Counted from the stretch's first letter, positions 1-8,792 are shown. The stretch is 64,000 bases of DNA from Ectothiorhodospira mobilis (GCF_900114895.1 NZ_FOUO01000007.1:1-64000), one strand, 5' to 3'. The notes: generated by a model not told the origin, from the sequence alone. Translations and numbers: made by a program.

Positions 1-2
1 TT

Positions 3-173
3 CGGCACTTCGAGGTGACCGATGCCAGCGTCCACGACAGCCAGATGATCGACTTCCTCCTGGACGAGCACAACACCAGCGCGGACGTATGGGCCTACTC
101 GGCCACTCCAGTGCATGGAATAGGGGGGGGCATGCGTTATACAATCAAGCGAGACCCAATATTAGGAAAGTAA
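3..173 (+). pseudogene. IS5-family transposase fragment
   Basis: The reading frame enters from the left edge and stops at 171-173. Its first part (HFEVTDASVHDSQMIDFLL, then NTSADVW) matches the conserved block before the second catalytic Asp of IS5-family DDE transposases, normally followed by a WADSAYRS-like stretch. Here the text becomes WAYSAT, the Asp is lost, and the remaining residues to the stop resemble nothing in the family. The element is therefore truncated or frameshifted at about position 105 and cannot encode an active enzyme from this copy. No terminal inverted repeat is recognisable in the part shown. The upstream portion lies outside the window. Family assignment is by motif recall. 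Confidence 0.7.
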
Positions 174-234
174 ATCTTCGACAAAAGCGTGGGGATCCCG
201 CAGGTATAGGGTATTCATGGGGTGAGTCACGCTG

Positions 235-1521
235 GTGCAGCTTATTATGAACGGAATACTTGATAAAATATCCCTAGGTAATCTTTGGCTCTTTTCTCTT
301 TTTGGATGGCTGGGCACATCTTTATCTACATTAGGTGGCATCATGCTGGTCTTGTTGACGGCTGTTCGCGCTCCGGTTTTTTGGAGGGATATGCGGCATC
401 AACCACTTTTTTGGTATTCCATTGTGCTCATTTCTTTTTTTTTGGGGCACTATGTTATTTTACGATACCAGCAGCCGCTGGCTGTGCCTCCAGACCTTGA
501 TGTACTCGAAGGTTTTATTCTTCTTTGTTTTTTTTCAGTTATCGCTTGGGTCTTGAAAGGTAAATCCTTAAGCTTAGTCCGTTCGGTTTTGGTTTTGGCT
601 GCGATAGGTCTTTTGGCTAGTTTTGTATTGCATATCGATTGGGCTGATATCGCAAGCTTTTTTGAAAAGCGGCAATCATTCGGGAAGGCAGCAATTGCCC
701 AAGGTCTTTACGCTGGTTTGGTATTGTTTGGATTTTTTGTTTTTCTGGCATCATTGTTAGATCTTGTTGGAAATCGAAAATGGAAAAAAATAGTGGCGAT
801 CGCCTTTTGGTTGATTGGAGTTATCGTAGCGGCGACTGCGTTTCTAGCAACTCAGTCGAGGGGGGCTTGGGGCGCCTTTATCGTGGCCATCATCGTTGCA
901 TTCTTCGGGGCTATGGTTCATTGCCCTCACGCACTCTATACGAATGGTAAAAGGCTCGCTCTGCCACTAATATTGGGTGCTATCTTTATGGTCGGTTTGG
1001 TGGTATATTATCAGGAGGCTATTTTTGATCGTTTACTGCAAGATTCGAGTGTGTATGAGCAGCTGATTACTGTCGACCGGGAGAGCATTCCCTACAGCTC
1101 GGTTGGTCGTCGCGCGCATATGTGGATTTATGGAATTCAGTGCTGGATGGAACGGCCTATGCTGGGTTGGGGGGTTGGTAGTGCTCAACCACTCCTTAAG
1201 CAGGATCCGAATTTGGCAATACACCCGCATTTTCATAACACTTATATCCAGATCTTGGTTGAAACTGGCCTAGTTGGTCTGTTGCTTTTTTGCGGTCTTG
1301 TGCTGCTCCTGCTTTTTTCTTTGTGCAACTCTTTTAAAAAAGGAAATATCCCGTTAGATATTTTCATATTTTTGATTGGGGCTTGGGTGATGGTGTTGAC
1401 TTGGAGCTTAATAGATACGCGCCTTATACATTATGACGGGCGCTTCCTTTGGTTATTGCTGATGGGTGTAACAATGGTTGTCTCGCAGGGTTGGCTGCGC
1501 CGTAAAAGCAAAAGCGCCTAG
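235..1521 (+). CDS. O-antigen ligase/polymerase family membrane protein (WaaL/Wzy type)
   Basis: A 428-residue integral membrane protein with about ten or more hydrophobic segments. The family hallmarks are an SRGAWGAF segment near residue 208 and, near residue 330, a periplasmic loop ending HFHNTYIQILVETGLVGLLL, typical of the Wzy_C/O-antigen ligase domain. Such proteins attach O-antigen to lipid A-core or polymerise repeat units in the inner membrane. Which of the two this one does cannot be told from sequence. The start is GTG 235, behind GGGGTGA; an ATG at 247 is an alternative. The gene is far more AT-rich than its neighbours (one 60-base line at 721 is 30% G+C by hand count) and sits beside a transposase remnant, so transfer is likely. 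Confidence 0.75.
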   Translation: MQLIMNGILDKISLGNLWLFSLFGWLGTSLSTLGGIMLVLLTAVRAPVFWRDMRHQPLFWYSIVLISFFLGHYVILRYQQPLAVPPDLDVLEGFILLCFFSVIAWVLKGKSLSLVRSVLVLAAIGLLASFVLHIDWADIASFFEKRQSFGKAAIAQGLYAGLVLFGFFVFLASLLDLVGNRKWKKIVAIAFWLIGVIVAATAFLATQSRGAWGAFIVAIIVAFFGAMVHCPHALYTNGKRLALPLILGAIFMVGLVVYYQEAIFDRLLQDSSVYEQLITVDRESIPYSSVGRRAHMWIYGIQCWMERPMLGWGVGSAQPLLKQDPNLAIHPHFHNTYIQILVETGLVGLLLFCGLVLLLLFSLCNSFKKGNIPLDIFIFLIGAWVMVLTWSLIDTRLIHYDGRFLWLLLMGVTMVVSQGWLRRKSKSA

Positions 1522-1532
1522 AAGCCGGTGGC

Positions 1533-2579
1533 ATGAAAATTATAGTCATCCGTCTTTCCGCTATCGGTGACATCGTGATGGCATCACCGCTGGTGGCGGC
1601 GTTACGTCGGCGTTATCCGCGGGCGCATATCGCCTGGTTGGTGCAACCTGAGTCCCGCGATCTGCTGGTGGATCACCCACAGCTCGACGAGGTGATTGTC
1701 TGGCCTCGCAACGAGTGGCGCCAGCTCTTGGCTGAACGACGTTATCGCGAATTGGCGGGGCGCCTGCGGGCTTTTCGGCGCGAGCTGCGCGAGCACGGGT
1801 TTGATCTCGCCATCGACCTGCAGGGCCTGATGAAGAGCGGCTGGCTGGCCTGGCTTTCCGGGGCGCCCGAGCGCGTGGGACTGGGTTCGCGCGAGGGTAG
1901 TCGCTGGTTGATGACGCAAGTGGTCGAGCGTGGAGGACAGGCCGAGTGGATCGGTTCGGAGTACCGGTACCTGGCCGAGGCGCTGGCGCTGCCGGTGGCG
2001 GATTTCCGCATGGAGGTTGGCATCGGAGCGGAGGCGGAACGGTCAGCGGGGGCACTGTTGGAGGCGCATGTGGGACAGCGATCCTACGCCGTAGGCTGCC
2101 CCTTCACCACCCGGCCGCAGAAGCACTGGGTGGAGACCGCGTGGGCCGATCTGGCCCGGGCGCTCTATGCCCGTCATGGCCTGCCCCTGGTGCTGCTGGG
2201 GGGGCCGGGGGACCGGGCGGCGGCGCAGCGCATCGCCGCCCGGGCGGGGGAGGCGGTGGAGGATCTGGTGGGCCGGACCTCGCTCACCCAGGCGGCGGCG
2301 GTGATCCGCGGGGCGCGCCTGCTGGTGGGGGTGGATACGGGGTTGACCCATATGGGCCCCGCCTTCGATGTGCCCACCGTGGCCCTGTTCGGCTCCACCT
2401 GTCCCTATCTGGAGACGGGCCGGGAGAATACTACGGTGATCTATCACGATCTGCCCTGCGCCCCGTGCCGGCGCAATCCGGTCTGCCATGGGCGCTTCGA
2501 TTGCATGACCGGCATCACCCCGGAGGAGGTGCTGCAGCGGGTGGCGCAGGTCATGCCCCATGGGGAGGAGAGCACCTGA
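1533..2579 (+). CDS. Glycosyltransferase family 9 (LPS heptosyltransferase-like)
   Basis: A 348-residue GT-B enzyme of family GT9. The N-terminus (KIIVIRLSAIGDIVMASPLV) is the classic ADP-heptose:LPS heptosyltransferase opening. The C-terminal half has the donor-site block LLVGVDTGLTHMGPAFDVPTVALFG, and a PCAPCRRNPVCHGRFDCM stretch of clustered cysteines near the end. It probably adds a heptose to the inner core in the cytoplasm, at the membrane face. It begins 11 bases after the O-antigen ligase and overlaps the next gene by one base (TGATG), so it belongs to that LPS operon. The first ~500 bases are less GC-rich than the rest. WaaC, WaaF and other GT9 roles cannot be separated here, so no symbol is given. 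Confidence 0.75.
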   Translation: MKIIVIRLSAIGDIVMASPLVAALRRRYPRAHIAWLVQPESRDLLVDHPQLDEVIVWPRNEWRQLLAERRYRELAGRLRAFRRELREHGFDLAIDLQGLMKSGWLAWLSGAPERVGLGSREGSRWLMTQVVERGGQAEWIGSEYRYLAEALALPVADFRMEVGIGAEAERSAGALLEAHVGQRSYAVGCPFTTRPQKHWVETAWADLARALYARHGLPLVLLGGPGDRAAAQRIAARAGEAVEDLVGRTSLTQAAAVIRGARLLVGVDTGLTHMGPAFDVPTVALFGSTCPYLETGRENTTVIYHDLPCAPCRRNPVCHGRFDCMTGITPEEVLQRVAQVMPHGEEST

Positions 2580-3676
2580 TGCGCGTGCTGCATGTGGAGA
2601 CGGGGCGGCACCTGTACGGCGGGGCCCTGCAGGTGCGCTATCTCATGGAGGGCCTGGCCCGGCGCGGGATCGCCAACGTCCTGGTCTGCCCCCAGGGGGC
2701 CGCCATCGCCGAGGGGGCCGGGGCTTACTGCGAGCGGGTGTTGCCCCTGCCCATGGGCGGGGACCTGGATCTGAAGTTCATCCTGCGTCTGCTGCGGGTG
2801 ATGCGTCAGGTACAGCCGGATGTGGTGCATCTGCACAGCCGCCGCGGCGCGGATGTCCTGGGGGGGCTGGCCGCCCGCTGGGCGGGGGTGCCGGCCGTGC
2901 TGTCGCGCCGGGTGGACAACCCCGAGCCGGCCCCCTGGGCGCGGGTGAAGTACCGGCTGTTCCATCGCGTGATCACCATCTCGGAGGCCATCCGGGCGGT
3001 GCTGATCCACGAGGGGGTGACGCCGCGGCGGGTGGTCTGTGTCCCCAGTGCCGTGGATACGGAGCGCTACCGTCCGGTGTGTGAGCGGGCCTGGTTCCAG
3101 GAGGCCTTTGGCCTGGAGGAATACGAGAAGACCGTGGGGGTGGTGGCCCAGCTCATCCCCCGCAAGGGGCACCGCCACCTGCTGGCGGCCATCCCCGGGA
3201 TCATCCAGGCAGAGCCCCGGGTGCGGTTCCTGTTCTTCGGTCAGGGCCCCCTGGAGGCGGAGCTGCGGGCGCGGATCCAGGAGGAGGGGCTGGCGGGGCA
3301 TGTGGCCCTGATGGGATTCCGGGACGATCTGGAGCGGGTGCTGCCCTGCCTGGACCTGCTGGTGCACCCGGCAGAGATGGAGGGACTGGGGGTGTCCCTG
3401 CTGCAGGCGGCGTCCTGCGGCGTCCCCCTGGTGGGGGCCCGGGCGGGGGGCGTGCCCGAGATCATTGGGGAGGACGCCGGTGTGCTGGTGCCCCCGGGGG
3501 ACCCGCCGGCCCTGGAGCGGGCGGTGGTGGACCTGCTCAAGGACCCGGAGCGGCGCGCCCGCCTGGGGGCCGCCGGTCGGCGGCGGGTGCAGGCCCGGTT
3601 TTCCATCGATGCCATGGTGGAGGGCAATCTGCGGGTCTACCAGGAGGTCCTTGGTGCGGCCCCCGGCCGGGGCTGA
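2579..3676 (+). CDS. Glycosyltransferase family 4
   Basis: A 365-residue GT-B glycosyltransferase. The N-terminal acceptor half starts MRVLHVETGRHLYGGA, with a glycine-rich loop usual in GT4. The C-terminal nucleotide-sugar half contains GVVAQLIPRKGH and the segment AEMEGLGVSLLQAASCG, which corresponds to the E-x7-E donor motif but has Gln in place of the second Glu. It likely transfers a sugar during LPS core or O-antigen assembly; donor and acceptor are unknown. The start ATG 2579 overlaps the stop of the GT9 gene by one base, implying translational coupling. A longer open frame extends upstream to 1946, but it runs through GT9 coding sequence and is rejected. Confidence 0.75.
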   Translation: MRVLHVETGRHLYGGALQVRYLMEGLARRGIANVLVCPQGAAIAEGAGAYCERVLPLPMGGDLDLKFILRLLRVMRQVQPDVVHLHSRRGADVLGGLAARWAGVPAVLSRRVDNPEPAPWARVKYRLFHRVITISEAIRAVLIHEGVTPRRVVCVPSAVDTERYRPVCERAWFQEAFGLEEYEKTVGVVAQLIPRKGHRHLLAAIPGIIQAEPRVRFLFFGQGPLEAELRARIQEEGLAGHVALMGFRDDLERVLPCLDLLVHPAEMEGLGVSLLQAASCGVPLVGARAGGVPEIIGEDAGVLVPPGDPPALERAVVDLLKDPERRARLGAAGRRRVQARFSIDAMVEGNLRVYQEVLGAAPGRG

Positions 3677-3773
3677 ATCCATTTTGGGGGCCGCGGGCGC
3701 CCACTGGCCCCGGCGCCTCCCGCCGGGTACCATCCCCGCCCTTTCCCTTAGAGCCAAGATGAGGTGAGCGGCC

Positions 3774-5201
3774 GTGAATCTGGATTGGCCGGCATTCGAA
3801 CGGGCCCGCGTGGTGGTGGCGGGGGATCTGATGCTGGATCGCTACTGGTCCGGCCCCGCCGCGCGCATCTCCCCGGAGGCCCCGGTGCCGGTGGTGCAGG
3901 TCACTGGCGTGGAGGAGCGCGCCGGGGGGGCGGCCAATGTGGCGGTGAACCTGGCCCGATTGGGGGTGGGGGTCGCCCTGGGGGGCATCACCGGCGCCGA
4001 CGAGGCGGGCGACACCCTCGCCCGGCTGCTGCAGGCGGAGGGGATCGCCTGTGCCCTGCTGCGGGATCCGCATCGCCCCACCATCACCAAGCTGCGGGTG
4101 ATGAGCCGGCATCAGCAACTCCTGCGCCTGGACTTCGAGGCCCCCCTGGAGGGGGACCATCCCGCCGCCCTGGGGCGTACTCTGGAGCCGCACCTGGCCG
4201 GGGCCGGGGCCCTGGTGCTCTCCGATTACGGCAAGGGCACCCTGGCGGATGCCCCCGCGCTCATCGCCCGGGGGCGGGCCGCGGGTCTGCCGGTGCTGGT
4301 GGATCCCAAGGGGCGGGACTTCTCCCGCTACCGCGGTGCCACGGTGCTCACCCCCAACCTGGCGGAGTTGGAGGCGGTGGTGGGGGCCTGCCCCCGGGAC
4401 GATCTGCTGCTGGAGCAGGGCGAGCGCCTGCGCCGGGAGCTGGGGCTGGAGGCCCTGCTGGTGACCCTGAGCGAACGCGGCATGCTGCTGATCCGGGAGG
4501 GGCAAGACCCCCTGCACCTGCCCACCCGGGCGCGGGAGGTGTTCGACGTCACCGGCGCCGGGGATACGGTCATCGCCGTGGTGGCCGCCGCCCTGGCGGC
4601 GGGGCAGGGCATGGCCGAGGCCGCCGCCCTGGCCAACCTGGCGGCCGGCCGGGTGGTGGGCAAGCTGGGCACGGGGCATGTCACCCCGGCGGAACTGCGT
4701 GCCGCCATGCGCGGGCATCAGGGGGGTTGGAGCGGCCGCATGACCCAGGCGGAACTGCTGGATGCCGTGGCGGAGGCCCGCGGGCGCGGTGAGCGCATCG
4801 TCATGACCAACGGCTGCTTTGACATCCTCCACGCCGGCCACGTGGACTACCTGGAGCGGGCCCGCCGCCTGGGGGACCGGCTCGTGGTGGCGGTGAACGA
4901 CGACGCCTCCGTGGCCCGCCTCAAGGGGGATGCCCGTCCCGTGAATCCCCTGGAGCGGCGCATGGCGGTGCTCTCGGGGCTGGCCTCGGTGGACTGGGTG
5001 GTGCCCTTCGCCGAGGACACCCCCGAGCGCCTGATCTGCGCCGTGGCCCCGGATGTGCTGGTGAAGGGGGGGGACTACCGCCCCGAGGCCATCGCCGGCG
5101 GGGACTGCGTGCGCCGCGCCGGCGGGCGGGTGGAGGTGCTGCCCTTCGTGGAGGGGGCCTCCACCAGCGGGCTCATCCGGCGCATCCGCGGGGAGGACTG
5201 A
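3774..5201 (+). CDS. hldE: Bifunctional heptose 7-phosphate kinase / heptose 1-phosphate adenylyltransferase
   Basis: This enzyme makes ADP-D-glycero-beta-D-manno-heptose in two cytoplasmic steps for the LPS inner core. The 475 residues match the ~477 of E. coli HldE. The N-terminal ribokinase/PfkB domain (to about residue 320) holds the VTGAGDTV anion-hole and catalytic-base motif near residue 259. The C-terminal cytidylyltransferase-like domain starts near residue 344 with NGCFDILHAGHVDYLERAR, containing the nucleotidyl-transfer HxGH motif. The GTG start at 3774 follows a GAGGTGAG stretch. waaA starts on the next base after its stop. A phosphoheptose isomerase that could feed it lies at 37986-38579; gmhB and hldD are not in the window. 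Confidence 0.95.
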   Translation: MNLDWPAFERARVVVAGDLMLDRYWSGPAARISPEAPVPVVQVTGVEERAGGAANVAVNLARLGVGVALGGITGADEAGDTLARLLQAEGIACALLRDPHRPTITKLRVMSRHQQLLRLDFEAPLEGDHPAALGRTLEPHLAGAGALVLSDYGKGTLADAPALIARGRAAGLPVLVDPKGRDFSRYRGATVLTPNLAELEAVVGACPRDDLLLEQGERLRRELGLEALLVTLSERGMLLIREGQDPLHLPTRAREVFDVTGAGDTVIAVVAAALAAGQGMAEAAALANLAAGRVVGKLGTGHVTPAELRAAMRGHQGGWSGRMTQAELLDAVAEARGRGERIVMTNGCFDILHAGHVDYLERARRLGDRLVVAVNDDASVARLKGDARPVNPLERRMAVLSGLASVDWVVPFAEDTPERLICAVAPDVLVKGGDYRPEAIAGGDCVRRAGGRVEVLPFVEGASTSGLIRRIRGED

Positions 5202-6473
5202 ATGGCCGCCGCGATCCTGCGCGGGGGCTATACCTGGCTGCTGCGGCTGCTGCTGCCCGTGCTGCTCCTGCGCCTGCTCTGGCGCGGCCGCCGGCAGCCG
5301 GCCTACCGCCGTCGTCTGGGGGAGCGGCTGGGATTCGCCCCCCGGCTGGAACCCCGGGCGCGGCGGCTCTGGGTGCACGCCGTGTCGGTGGGGGAGGTGA
5401 TCGCGGCGGTGCCCCTGATCCGGGCCTGGCAGGCCCGTTTTCCCGGGGAGGCCGTGCTGGTGACCACCACCACCCCCACGGGCATGGAAGAGGTGGCGCG
5501 GCGACTGGGGGGCGAGGTGGATCACCGCTATCTCCCCCTGGACCTGCCGGGCGCCATGGCCCGGTTCATCAAGCGCTGCCCGGCGCAGCGCCTGCTGGTG
5601 ATGGAGACCGAGCTCTGGCCCAATCTCTACCGGGCCTGCCGGCGCCGCGGCGTGCCGGTGATGCTGGTGAATGCGCGCCTCTCGGCCCGCTCCTTACGGG
5701 GCTATGCCCGCCTGCGGCCGCTGCTGCGGGCCACCCTGGCGGATACCGCCCTCATCGCCGCGCGGGAGGCGGAGGACGCGCGGCGGTTCCTGGCCCTGGG
5801 GGCCGCGCCCGGGCGGGTGCAGGTGGTGGGGAATCTCAAGTACGACCTCGGCCTGTCCGCGGCGGTGCGTCAGGCGGCCCGGGATCTGCGCCGGGCTCTG
5901 GGGGTGCGGCCGGTGTGGATCGCCGCCAGCACCCATGAAGGCGAGGAGGCGCGGCTGCTGCAGGCCCATGCCGGGTTGCGGCAGCGCCGCCCCGATGCCC
6001 TACTGATCCTGGTGCCCCGCCATCCCGAGCGCTTCGATGCCGTGGCCCGGCTCTGCCAGGGGGCCGGGTTGCCCATGGTACGGCGCAGCGCCGGGGGCCT
6101 GCCCGGGGCGGAGGCCGCCGTCTGGCTGGGGGACACCATGGGGGAGCTGCTCACCCTCTGCGGCGCGGCGGATGTGGCCTTCATGGGGGGCAGCCTGGTG
6201 CCCGTGGGCGGACACAATCCCCTGGAGCCCGCAGCCCATGGCGTGCCCGTGATCACCGGGCCCCATGTCTTCAACTTCGAGGCGGTGTACGCCGACCTGG
6301 AGGCGGCGGGGGGGGTGCTGCGGCTGGCGGATGCCGGGGAACTGGCCGGTGCCCTGGCGGCCCTGCTGGGGGATGCCGCGGCCCGGGAGGGCCTGGCGGC
6401 GGGGGCGGCGCGGGTGCTTAAGGCGAACCGGGGGGCCGTGGACCGCCTCGTGGACCGGGCGGCGGCGCTCTGA
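5202..6473 (+). CDS. waaA: 3-deoxy-D-manno-octulosonic acid transferase
   Basis: WaaA (KdtA) transfers Kdo from CMP-Kdo to lipid IVA at the cytoplasmic face of the inner membrane, the first core-sugar step. The 423-residue protein has the N-terminal hydrophobic anchor (about residues 10-26), then the GT30 acceptor domain with LWVHAVSVGEV and the MTTTTPTG-type loop (here VTTTTPTGMEE). The donor domain holds FMGGSLVPVGGHNPLEPAAHG and a GPHVFNF segment typical of the family. It starts directly after the hldE stop, with GGGGAGGA inside the hldE end as ribosome site. It ends four bases from the convergent isochorismatase-like gene. Confidence 0.94.
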   Translation: MAAAILRGGYTWLLRLLLPVLLLRLLWRGRRQPAYRRRLGERLGFAPRLEPRARRLWVHAVSVGEVIAAVPLIRAWQARFPGEAVLVTTTTPTGMEEVARRLGGEVDHRYLPLDLPGAMARFIKRCPAQRLLVMETELWPNLYRACRRRGVPVMLVNARLSARSLRGYARLRPLLRATLADTALIAAREAEDARRFLALGAAPGRVQVVGNLKYDLGLSAAVRQAARDLRRALGVRPVWIAASTHEGEEARLLQAHAGLRQRRPDALLILVPRHPERFDAVARLCQGAGLPMVRRSAGGLPGAEAAVWLGDTMGELLTLCGAADVAFMGGSLVPVGGHNPLEPAAHGVPVITGPHVFNFEAVYADLEAAGGVLRLADAGELAGALAALLGDAAAREGLAAGAARVLKANRGAVDRLVDRAAAL

Positions 6474-6477
6474 GGCG

Positions 6478-7050
6478 TCAGCGCACCAGGGGCAGCAGGT
6501 CCCGGAAGCGGGGATGGCGGCTGTCCCCCAGCCACTCGAAGAGCACGGACTCGTAGTTGCTGACGATGATCCCCGCCCGGGCCATGCGCTCCAGGGCGTT
6601 GCGCCGGTGTTCCGCATCCCGGGAGCAGACCCCGTCCTGCGCCACGAAGACCGCAAAGCCCGCCTGCAGCAGCCCCAGGGCGGTCTGCAGGATGCACACA
6701 TGGGCCTCCATGCCGCAGAGGACCACCTGCGGGCGCGCCAGGCCCTGCAGCCGCTCCATGATGGGTTCCTCGCCGCAGCAGGAGAAGGCGGTCTTCTCCA
6801 GGAGGCGGGCCGTGTCGGGGAGCGCGGCCTTCACCGCCGCCTCCGTGGGGCCGATCCCCTGGGGGTACTGTTCGCTGACGGTGACGGGGATCTCCAGGGT
6901 GGCCGCCGCCCGCGCCAGCCCCGCGGCCGTGCGGCAGACCCGGGCGCGGTCCGCCTCGGCCATGGCCGAGGCCAGACGTTCCTGGATGTCCACCACCAGC
7001 AACTGGCTGTGGCGGGCATCGCATACCCCAGCGGCCTGGTCCGCGTCCAT
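6478..7050 (-). CDS. Isochorismatase-like cysteine hydrolase
   Basis: A 190-residue protein of the isochorismatase-like hydrolase superfamily. The catalytic triad is visible as Asp21 (LLVVDIQERL), Lys86 (LLEKTAFS) and Cys119 (VVLCGMEAHVCILQT). The substrate is unknown; relatives such as E. coli YcaC are of uncertain function, so no substrate is assigned. The gene starts five bases after the tolC stop on the same strand, so it is probably the last gene of the PCMT-like/rhodanese/tolC operon. It converges on waaA with a four-base gap. A run of two cysteines (SCCGEE) follows the lysine. Confidence 0.8.
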   Translation of the reverse strand: MDADQAAGVCDARHSQLLVVDIQERLASAMAEADRARVCRTAAGLARAAATLEIPVTVSEQYPQGIGPTEAAVKAALPDTARLLEKTAFSCCGEEPIMERLQGLARPQVVLCGMEAHVCILQTALGLLQAGFAVFVAQDGVCSRDAEHRRNALERMARAGIIVSNYESVLFEWLGDSRHPRFRDLLPLVR

Positions 7051-7055
7051 GGTCC

Positions 7056-8378
7056 TCAGTCCAGCCAGGCGTTGATGGCCGCAAGATCCTGCTCGGAGAG
7101 CGTACCGGCGGCCTGCTTCAGGCGCAGGGTGTCCAGGAGGTAGGCATAGCGGGCATCCGCCAGGTCCCGCTCGGCGCCGAACACCCGGCGCAGTTCCAGG
7201 AGCACGTCCACGGCGGTGCGGGTGCCCACCTCGAAGCCCGCCTGGGCCGCCTCATAGGAGGCACGGGTGGATTCCAGGGCCTGCTCCAGGGCGCGCACCC
7301 GGGAGATGTCGGAGTTCACCGAAAGGAAGGCGCCGCGGACCTGGCGGACGGTCTCCCGCCGCACCTGTTCCTGCTGCTGGCGGGCGGCGTCGAAGTTCTC
7401 CCGGGCCTCGCGGGTGAGGGAACTGGTGCGGCCCCCGGTGAAGAGGGGGATGTTCAGTTGCACGCCGATCTGGGTGTCGGCGCCATCCCGCAGCTGCCCC
7501 GTCATGGCCGCGGGGGCGTCCTTGAAATCCTGGTCCGTGTAGCTGGCGGAGAGGCCCAGGGTGGGGTAATGCCCCGCCCGCTGGCGCTTGATCTCCTCGG
7601 CGGCGGTCTCCGTGGCCAGGCGGGTGGCGGCCAGGTTCAGGTTCTGTTCCAGGGCGGTCTCCACCCAGCGGTCCCGGTTGGCGGGATCGGGCGGCGTGAG
7701 GGTCAGGCGGTCACTGAGTGCCGCCAGTTCCTCATAGAAGCGCCCGGTGATGACGGAGAGATCCTCCTCGGCCTGGTCCAGGCGGTTCTGGGCGGCGATC
7801 TCCTCGGCCACCGCCAGGTCGTACTGGGCCCGGGCCTCCTTCACGTCGGTGATGGCGATCAGGCCCACATCAAAGCGCCGCTGCACCTGTTCCAATTGGC
7901 GTTCGATGGCCTCCTTCTCCGCCTTGGCGAAGTCGAGATCCTCCCGCGCGGAGAGGACACCGAAGTAGGCCTCGGCCACCCGCAGGAGCAGTTCCTGACG
8001 GGCCGCGTCGCGGGTGGCGGTGGCCCGGGCGATGCCCAGGTCCGCCTGGCGCAGGGCCACGTAGTTGGCATGATCGTAGAGGCTCTGTTCCAGGGAGAGA
8101 TCGAAGGTCCGGCTCTGGTAGTCGTATTCCTGGCCCTCGTCGGGTTCACTCTCGGTATGGGCATAGCCGGCGCCGCCCCGGATCTGGGGCAGCAGGGCGG
8201 AGCGGGCCTGGGGGCGCTGTTCCAGGGCCGCCCGGTATTCCGCCTCGGCCCGCCGCAGCTCGGGATCCTCTTCCAGGGCGGTGCGGTAGACCTCCATGAG
8301 ATCGGCCGCCTGCAGGGGGGCGGCCGTGACGATCGCGAGGGACAGGCCTGCGAGCCATGTCTTCGGGGTTCGGGTCAT
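7056..8378 (-). CDS. tolC: TolC-family outer membrane efflux protein
   Basis: Outer membrane channel of tripartite efflux and type I secretion. The 440-residue precursor has a signal peptide ending near residue 24 (TAAPLQA|ADLMEVYRTAL). The mature part shows the two internally homologous OEP repeats of long helices with beta-strand segments, such as LSLEQSLYDHANYVALRQA in the first and IGVQLNIPLFTGGRTSSLTREA in the second, where the PLFTGG stretch is a family hallmark. No periplasmic adaptor or inner-membrane pump is encoded nearby. That is typical of a shared TolC located beside a PCMT-like gene. An AGGAGAG ribosome site precedes ATG 8378, and a likely extended -10 lies about 35 bases upstream. 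Confidence 0.92.
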   Translation of the reverse strand: MTRTPKTWLAGLSLAIVTAAPLQAADLMEVYRTALEEDPELRRAEAEYRAALEQRPQARSALLPQIRGGAGYAHTESEPDEGQEYDYQSRTFDLSLEQSLYDHANYVALRQADLGIARATATRDAARQELLLRVAEAYFGVLSAREDLDFAKAEKEAIERQLEQVQRRFDVGLIAITDVKEARAQYDLAVAEEIAAQNRLDQAEEDLSVITGRFYEELAALSDRLTLTPPDPANRDRWVETALEQNLNLAATRLATETAAEEIKRQRAGHYPTLGLSASYTDQDFKDAPAAMTGQLRDGADTQIGVQLNIPLFTGGRTSSLTREARENFDAARQQQEQVRRETVRQVRGAFLSVNSDISRVRALEQALESTRASYEAAQAGFEVGTRTAVDVLLELRRVFGAERDLADARYAYLLDTLRLKQAAGTLSEQDLAAINAWLD

Positions 8379-8410
8379 GTATCTCTCCTGCCAGGCGGGG
8401 TAAAGGGACC

Positions 8411-8416
8411 AGTATA
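8411..8416 (-). promoter_or_regulatory. Candidate extended -10 promoter for tolC
   Basis: On the minus strand this reads TATACT preceded by TGA, an extended -10 (TGn-TATACT). No good -35 is present at 16-18 bases. The predicted start would give a 5' leader of roughly 25 bases before ATG 8378, leaving room for the AGGAGAG ribosome site. This would let tolC and the isochorismatase-like gene be transcribed apart from the rhodanese gene. It is inferred from sequence only. Confidence 0.45.
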
Positions 8417-8468
8417 TCAGGGATTGTGAATATCCTATCCGGTGCGCCAGGCGGTGAAAACCGGCCCA

Positions 8469-8792
8469 TCAGCCGTAGACCGGGAGGGTGGGATCCACCT
8501 CCCGGGCCCAGGCGTCGATGCCCCCTTCCAGGTTGATCAGGCGGGAGAACCCCTGGTGTTCCAGCCAGAGCCCCGCCTGGCGTGAGCGGATGCCGTGATG
8601 ACAGATCAGGACGATCTCGGCCTGGGGGTCCAGGGTTTCTGCATGTTCGGGCAGCCTGGCCAGGGGGCAGAGATGCGAGCCCGGGAGGTGGACGATGTCG
8701 TACTCCCAGGGCTCGCGCACATCCAGCAACAGGGGCGGCGTTGCGGCGTGGTCCAGATGTTCCCGCAGCGCGCGTGCCGACAGGCGCTGCAC
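8469..8792 (-). CDS. Rhodanese-like domain protein
   Basis: A 107-residue single rhodanese domain. The signature LLLDVREPWEY is near residues 21-31. The active-site loop is CHHGIRS with Cys64, followed by the C-terminal LINLEGGIDAWA motif. Proteins of this size carry persulfide sulfur on the cysteine in cytoplasmic sulfur transfer; the partner is unknown. It lies between the PCMT-like methyltransferase (10-base gap) and tolC (90-base gap) on the same strand. This arrangement recurs beside tolC in gammaproteobacteria, as far as I recall. Confidence 0.88.
   Translation of the reverse strand: MQRLSARALREHLDHAATPPLLLDVREPWEYDIVHLPGSHLCPLARLPEHAETLDPQAEIVLICHHGIRSRQAGLWLEHQGFSRLINLEGGIDAWAREVDPTLPVYG

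Noticed and set aside
3537-5525. A 662-codon minus-strand frame over hldE and waaA
   Set aside because: Its translation is Gly/Pro/His/Gln-rich without domains, and the plus strand encodes HldE and WaaA with clear motifs.
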